From Humulus lupulus (Eukaryota > Streptophyta > Magnoliopsida > Rosales > Cannabaceae): a stretch of DNA of 64,000 nucleotides. The stretch covers positions 89,325,018 to 89,389,017 of the forward strand of contig NC_084794.1 of NCBI RefSeq assembly GCF_963169125.1, read 5' to 3'. The notes below the pieces were generated by a model that saw nothing but the letters and a program-made list of their open reading frames with translations, had not been told where the DNA came from and searched no databases. The translations under genes were made by a program, and so were the position numbers. This document shows, in pieces, positions 58,439-64,000 of this stretch; position 1 is the stretch's first letter; each line of letters opens with the position of its first letter.

Positions 58439-59234
58439 TGTTGACTAGATTTTTAGCCAACTGACGCGGAGTCAAATAATTAATTAGAGAGCTTTCAATT
58501 AGACAATCAATGAACAATAAATGAGGCAAAAACCTAATTATAATGAGCAATAAATAATAGAGAACACTATGATTTATAGAGGTTCGGTCCCAAAGATTGG
58601 TAATGACCTACGTCCTCTTAGATTTGTATTAATCTTGAAGGTTTACACAAGATCACAAGGGATTACAAGTGGATTTCTATGTGTAAAAGACAATACAGTA
58701 TGACAGAATCGCTACTAAGTACCAAGCCAGGCTGCTCGATATATTTCTGGTGCTGGTCGGTAGGCTATTTTCCTAAACCCCTCCCATTGTGGTGGAGGGT
58801 TTGCATTTATACTGTTCCTCTCGCCCAAGGGTAGCGCTGAGCATAACTGATGGGGAAATATCCATTCCTTCTCGCAGGTAGTTACAGTCCTATTTGTTAG
58901 GAGGTTTGACCGAGTCTTCAGGGCTGTTAGGCGCTCTTTGCGGGTGGTTGGGCGATTCTTGTGGAGTGCTAACAGAGAGTGTAACTACTTTCAGCCAACC
59001 AGGTTTATCTGTCTATCATACCGATCAACCACTCTCCTGGCAAGCGTACCGAGAAATGATTGTTATTCATTTATCAAGTGTACTCCGACCAGCTGGGTCT
59101 GTGATAGTATGTCGAGCAGTAACTTGTCATACACCCTGCAGGTATACACCGACCAACCTACCGGGGGGTCTACCCAGTCTACTCCATGTGTCCAAGTTAG
59201 TGCCATGTCATACATGTCAATTTTTGGGATAACG
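58439..59234 (-). mobile_element. 3' LTR of the Retand/Tat element
   Basis: 796 bp. On the minus strand it starts CGTTATCCC (TG mutated) after a polypurine tract and ends CTAGTCAACA. TATAAAT (minus) at 58805-58811. Shares the GGTTCGGTCCCAAAGATTGG segment with the LTR at 1-504. Confidence 0.78.
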
Positions 59235-59248
59235 TTTGCCCCCAAGTT
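59235..59248 (-). promoter_or_regulatory. Polypurine tract of the Retand element
   Basis: Minus-strand AACTTGGGGGCAAA, same type as at 55162 and 35681. Confidence 0.8.
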
Positions 59249-60293
59249 TGCAATGGTGTAAATGCAACATGGAAACTTATTTTCTGGGGACTATACCGTC
59301 CAACTTGGTCAGGGGTGCATGCACCTTGCTATGTGGCATAACACCTGATGTAGTTAATAGCCTTTGTATTTCTTCAAGTTTCCAAGAAATGACTTTTCAC
59401 TCTTCCCTGCCACTTTTTGAAACCATAAAGTGTCATGATACCTTCTCTTAATAACTGTACTGATGGTTGTGCAGTCATCAAAGAGTGGGCTGACGTGTGC
59501 GACAATTAAGGAGACGTGAGTGGAGGGACGTGTTTGCAGCAGTTGAGGGGCCTGCTGAATGGGCGGTTCTACTAATGCCTGACAGGAGAATGGATATTCT
59601 TCCTTGTCTATAAATCATAGCAGTTATGGAGCTATGCGACTCTATTTGGAGTTGTGCGACTCTGTTTGGAGCTATACGACTCTGTAAATCGGAGCTATTC
59701 AATTTTTTCGAATGAGTTGTAAACAAAAAATGTTCAACCCTATCTACAGAATTTTTTTTATGGCTCTTTTTGTTGCTTGGTACATGCCGAGCAACACACA
59801 AGCACTTTAACATTAATAAAAATTAATGTTTCAAAGTCCTTTTAATTACGCGCTTTTTCCTCTGTTTGTCCATGTATGACTATGGTGCCCCCCAAATGAC
59901 CTTGCAAGATTCATAACTCATGGGTTATCCTCTTGGTCACTTGCTAACTGACCAGAGTTACTCATAATAACATGTTCGGAACCACTTGGGTTTGCCAAAA
60001 CCTATATAAGGTTTCATACACTGCCGACAATTTGTGAAATAAATCACTAGTTAGCAAGATAATCATTGTAAAAGTAAGACCTGTAAAAATGGACAAAAAT
60101 CGTGTCTTATTGGTTAAAAATTAACCATACAAGTTGCGGTACTACAATTGTAGCTTACATTCATAAATATTAATTATTACAATAAATGGGAAAATCGTGC
60201 CTGTTCATAATTAATATAGCTAAATTGAGCTGGTCGGTGGTAGGGGCAGCTCGTGCCTGTACTGGCCAGTCAACGATCACTTAAAAGTAATAT
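59249..60293. other. Interval between polypurine tract and integrase, with antisense TATA box
   Basis: Non-coding. A plus-strand CTATAAATCATAG (TATA 59609-59615) about 360 bp inside the polypurine tract points away from the LTR, as in the two other Tat-type elements here. It is followed by three GAGCTATGCGACTCTG-like repeats (59630-59695). No antisense gene remains. Confidence 0.5.
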
Positions 60294-61250
60294 TTATTGG
60301 TAGTACTTCCTTAGGTGTTCCCCATTCCAGTAACACGGGACAGGTACTAACTGGAGATTGTGGTCATACCGTGCTAGCCTGTACGTGCCAGGCGATACTA
60401 TCTTTGTGACCTGGTAAGGACCTTCCCAGCTTGGCCCTAGCACTCCTGTTGAGGCATCTCGAGCTTTTGGGAATATTCTTCGCATGAATAGATCTCCCAC
60501 GTCAAAATTTCGTTCCTTAACTCTAGAATTGAAGTACTGGGCAACTTTTTGCTGGTGGCCAACCAGGCGTATGTTGGACTTTTCGCGTCTTTCTTCAATT
60601 TGGTCTAAGGACTCGGCTAGCAATTGGTGGTTACGATCTTGGTCGTACACTGTATGTTTGTGAGAAGGTGGAGTCATCTCGACTGGCAACATTACATCAT
60701 ACCCATACGTGAGTGCAAAAGGGGTATCACCAGTAGCTGACAAGAGTTTCTCGAGAAATTTCTCAGACCAGTTTCTTTTAGCTAGTTCTAGAGGCTTCTT
60801 CAGGGTGTCTTTGAGAGTTTTGTTAACTGCTTTAACCTGCCCATTTGCTTGAGGGTGCGAGACTGTTGAGATACTTTTTGTGACTATGCTTGGCACAGAA
60901 ATCAGTAAATAATTGACTGTCAAAATGGGCGCCATTGTCGAACACTATCTTTTGGGGTAGACCAAATATGCAGATTATATTTTTCACCACAATGTCCAGT
61001 ATTTTTTTGGAAGTGATGGTTGCTAGTGGCTCGGCTTCCGTCCACTTGGTGAAGTAATCAACTGCCACAACTACATACTGTACTCCTCCCTTTCCCTTTG
61101 GCAACCGACCAATAAGGTCAATTCCCCAAATAGTGAAGGGCCATGGACTCTACATTTGAGTAAGCTTGTTTAGGGCTGCTTAGGGTATCTTGGAAAATCT
61201 CTGACACTTGTCACATCTTCAAACATATGTAAAGGCATCTTTGTTCAAAG
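60294..61250 (-). pseudogene. Retand-type integrase
   Basis: From about 61250 down: SPWPFTIWGI-like start, then LPKGKGGVQYVVVAVDYFTK, KNIICIFGLPQKIVFDNG and STVSHPQANGQVKAVNKTLK. The C-terminal part is intact (LSATGDTPFALTYGYDVMLP, RNFDVGDLFMRRIF, LGPSWEGPYQV, HLRKYYQ), ending at 60294. HPQANGQ.EAVNK is characteristic of Tat-lineage integrase. One frameshift near 60900. Confidence 0.88.
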
Positions 61251-61534
61251 TTGGCCAGAAGTAGCCTTGTCTTAAAATCTTGTTAGACAATCTTTGCTCC
61301 CTGCATGGTTCCCACAGAAACCCTCATGAACTTCCTCTAGCATTTTTCCTAATTCTGTTTGGTTGACACACATGAGTAATGGCATGGAGAATCCCCTCCG
61401 TCCAGGATTATATACCGAGCAGTTTTCCTCATTAATTTTATGGATTCATTGCGACTATTGGGCAAGATGTCGTGTTCTAGATAAGCTGCAATCGGAGTCA
61501 TCCAGGATGGAGTGTTTTCGATAAGAAAGACTAG

Positions 61535-61985
61535 TTATGGTAGGTTGATACTTGGTTCGACCAGATATTCTATAGGAACCAAGTTGGCTTTGTCTATCAC
61601 CGCACTACTGGGTAGTCTGGCCAGTGCATCTACTGTGGTATTTTGTTCTCTTGGTATCTGTTGGATATTGTACTTCTTGAGCTGAGCAAGTAGGTCTTTG
61701 ATCTTATCAAGATAGGTCATCATTTTTCTCCCTGAGCTGTGTACTCACTGAGGATTTGATTAACAACCAATTGTGAAGCATTATATATGTCAAAGACTTC
61801 AGCCTTCACTTCTTTTCTAACCTCAGCCTCGTGATTAATGCTTTGTACTCCGCTTCATTATTGGATGCTTTAAATCCAAAACAAAGTGCACAATGGATGT
61901 GTTTCCCTTCAGGAGTGATTAATGTTAGACTTACCCCAGGAAATTGATCAGTAGATGAACCATCGATGTGCAGCTTCCATACTTG
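61535..61985 (-). pseudogene. Second (archaeal-type) RNase H of the Retand element
   Basis: Minus strand: LHIDGSSTDQFPGVSLTLI, CALCFGFKASNNEAEYKALI, a broken stretch, then MMTYLDKIKDLLAQLKKYNI and IPREQNTTVDALARLPSS. An additional RNase H between the retroviral-type one and integrase is the hallmark of the Tat lineage. Frameshifted in the middle. Confidence 0.85.
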
Positions 61986-62047
61986 GGGTTCTTCCTCGGA
62001 ATGAACAGTGCTGGGTGCTCGGTGTTCTGCCCAGCATTTGTATTGGG

Positions 62048-62482
62048 CTATTGTCCAGACTCCGATGACTGCTCGACCATTTCTTCATCTGTTCCTGGCA
62101 TCCCGGTACATTCAGCTACAAAATCTACAAGAGCCTGGCCTTTAATGGTTGTTCGGGGCTGGTAAGTGATTTCATACTGCCCGAGCTCTATAGACCATTT
62201 TAGTAACCGACCAGAGGTGTCGGGTTTTAGTAGGACTTGGCACAATGGTTGGTTGGTAAAAACCTTTATGGGATGAGCTTGGAAGTATGGGCGAAGTTTC
62301 CTAGACGACAGGAGCAGGCAGTAAGTTATTTTTTCAATTAGAGGATACCTGCTCTTGGCTTCGACCAGCCTTTTACTGACATAGTAGACTGGATGTTGGA
62401 TCTTGTTTTCTTCTTTGACCAGGACTGAATTGACACCGTGTTGAGTTACTGCCAGGTATATGCACAGTTCTTCACCCTCCAA
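62048..62482 (-). pseudogene. First RNase H of the Retand element
   Basis: LCIYLAVTQHGVNSVLVKEE, then VYYVSKRLVEAKSRYPLIEK and WSIELGQYEITYQPRTTIKG leading to ALVDFVAECT. Open for 145 codons; flanked by RT and the second RNase H. Confidence 0.85.
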
Positions 62483-62512
62483 AGGCTTTGAAAGGATTGG
62501 GGGTTGTGCCAG

Positions 62513-62838
62513 CTACTGATTTAGAGCTTGGAAGGCTTGTTTGCACTCTTCAGTCCATTCAAATTTATTTGTGCCTCTAAGGATATTAAAAAATGGAATA
62601 CACCTATCAGTGGATTTGGACACGAATCTGCTGAGTGCTGCTATGCGTCTTGTTAGACTCTGCATGTCCTTAGTCTTGGTTGGTGAGAGCATGTCCAGCA
62701 GTTCCTTTATCTTTTTGGGGTTTGCTTCAATTCCCCGAGAGTTCACTATAAACCTCAAAAAATTTCCCACACTAAAGGAGCATTTTAGGGGGTTCAATTT
62801 CATTCTATACTGCCTCAAGATATTGAAGCATTCCTCCA
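62513..62838 (-). pseudogene. C-terminal RT of the Retand element, cut by a Tekay LTR
   Basis: ECFNILRQYRMKLNPLKCSF, then RFIVNSRGIEANPKKIKELL and LTRRIAALSRFVSKSTDRCI followed by PFFNIL. The RT palm region lies beyond the LTR inserted at 62839, outside the window. Confidence 0.85.
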
Positions 62839-64000
62839 TGTAACGACCCAAAATTACTAATAAGGCTTAAGGGCCTTGATTAGTGTGCCGGGAGGGCATC
62901 ATTGGAAGATATGTGAATTAATTGTAAAAATGCATGATTATGTGATATGCATGATCCTATGATTATATGGATATGTGAAATGCATGTTTATGAGTACTAG
63001 ATAAGTAAGCGACCCCTGTTTAGCTTGTAAGGGCATAATTGTAATTTGGGCCTGTTAGGGCATAAATGTGATAAACTGTTGAGACCACATTATTATGTGG
63101 ATATATTTATATATTTGCAGTATTCGGCACGAGGTGATCCTAGGGAGCAAGTAGCGGGAAAGTCACAACGGGACCCAATACCCGACTCGGGGCGAGTCAA
63201 GGGGTATTTTGGGTAATAGATATTTATCTGGGTTATTGAGTTATGAAAATAAATAATTGGAGATATATTTGAGGTTAGGAAGGTTAGGAGGGAATACTGG
63301 GGGATTTTTTCATTTTGCCCTCGGGGACGTTTTTGGTACCCCGAGCTTTGGGATTGACTTAATTAACTAAGAGTGGATAAAACAAACTAAGGAAAATAGT
63401 AGCACTTAAGTAAACCAACTCTTTTCTCTCTCTCACTTCAGCTCCCTCTAGACTTTCCGTTTCTCAAGCTTACTCTGAGATCAAGGATGAATTATTGAGC
63501 TGGAATCTTGGGGGATGTTTCAGTGGTAATCTGGAGGTTCAAAAGGGAATTTAGGTAAGCATTTAATTGTGGTTTAGCTGACTAAATTTTGTAGTCTTTG
63601 CTGGGTTCTAAGGATTTTTGGGTCTTGATATTGAAGATCAATTTGAGGCTAAGGATTTGGGGTTAGCTCAGTGATAACTAAAGGAATCAATCAGGAGTTG
63701 AGGTAAGCTTCGAATTACATTCTTGGTCATTAAATTCTATGTTTTCCTTGACTGGTTTGAGTGTTCTTGAGCTTGTGGTTTCAAAGATTGAAATGTTGTT
63801 TTGATGAGTTCTAGACTAGATTTCTGTTGGGTTTTGCTACTGGAAGCATGTTAGAGAGTTGTGCTAATTGAATTGTGTCATTGAGATGCTTTTTTCTGGG
63901 TTTGAGGATCTGGGTTGCGGCTTTGTTCTAGAGTGCCGCGACCCTACGGAGCAAGGAAGGGTCAGGAAGGCTTTGAGGCAAGGGAGCGCCGCAGCACCAC
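62839..64000 (+). mobile_element. Tekay-type LTR (start only)
   Basis: Starts TGTAACGACCC and shares CTAATAAGGCTTA..GATTAGTGTGCCGGGAG with the LTRs at 17995 (inverted) and 31953. Inserted into Retand RT; the expected left duplication is CTCCA (62834-62838). Two GGTAAGC-type donors (63553, 63702) occur. Whether it is solo or part of a full element cannot be seen. Confidence 0.85.

Overview
The window is plant nuclear DNA, almost certainly from a dicot. It is AT-rich, has spliced coding structure with GT-AG introns, and is about 90% nested LTR retrotransposons. I found no rRNA, tRNA, CRISPR or prokaryotic gene. A Rosales/Cannabaceae-type genome would fit the repeat types, but that is a guess. 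I recognise one host gene with confidence; almost everything else is a mobile-element fossil, and most long reading frames are broken.

Layout. 1-3847: end of a Tat-type LTR and a decayed, spliced, transposon-borne gene (T1) on the minus strand. 3848-15240: two Ty1/copia elements of one lineage on the minus strand (Copia-1 and Copia-2), the first split by a solo LTR (5833-7795). 15246-17170: another solo LTR. 17176-17994: the primer-binding site and leader of a plus-strand copia fragment. 17995-27307: a Ty3/gypsy chromovirus of Tekay type, broken so that its pol half lies on the minus strand and its gag half on the plus strand, with a solo LTR in gag (24266-26255). 27308-28310: C-terminal part of a second transposon-borne gene (T2). 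28311-34462: leader and 5' LTR of Copia-3, with a 2.35 kb solo LTR inside. 34463-36408: 3' end of a plus-strand Tat-type element carrying an antisense gene start (T3), its promoter, the polypurine tract and the 3' LTR.

36409-45965 is the host island. A six-exon minus-strand gene (37812-45517, 265 codons by my splice model) encodes a probable plastid-targeted membrane protein. Its fifth intron holds a complete copia element, Copia-4 (38914-43786), with an intact AATAG target-site duplication only 17 nt after the splice donor.

45966-54098 is a Mutator-like/foldback element with long terminal inverted repeats and a near-perfect 9-bp target-site duplication. It contains a MITE and a gag-only gypsy element (47102-53716) whose GC-rich LTRs are built on minisatellites. 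54347-57834 is the 3' end of a minus-strand Tat-type element with an antisense gene (T4). 57835-64000 is a three-layer nest: Tekay-type gag, interrupted by a Retand/Tat element (dual RNase H, integrase), itself interrupted by a Tekay LTR that runs off the window.

Themes worth following: a repeated 'antisense promoter plus gene next to the polypurine tract' module in Tat elements; intron-like GTAAG...TGCAG intervals enclosing variable minisatellites inside Tekay-type LTRs; an element apparently snapped by an inversion at one point in the protease; and a recent-looking sense-strand copia insertion beside a splice donor of the only host gene.
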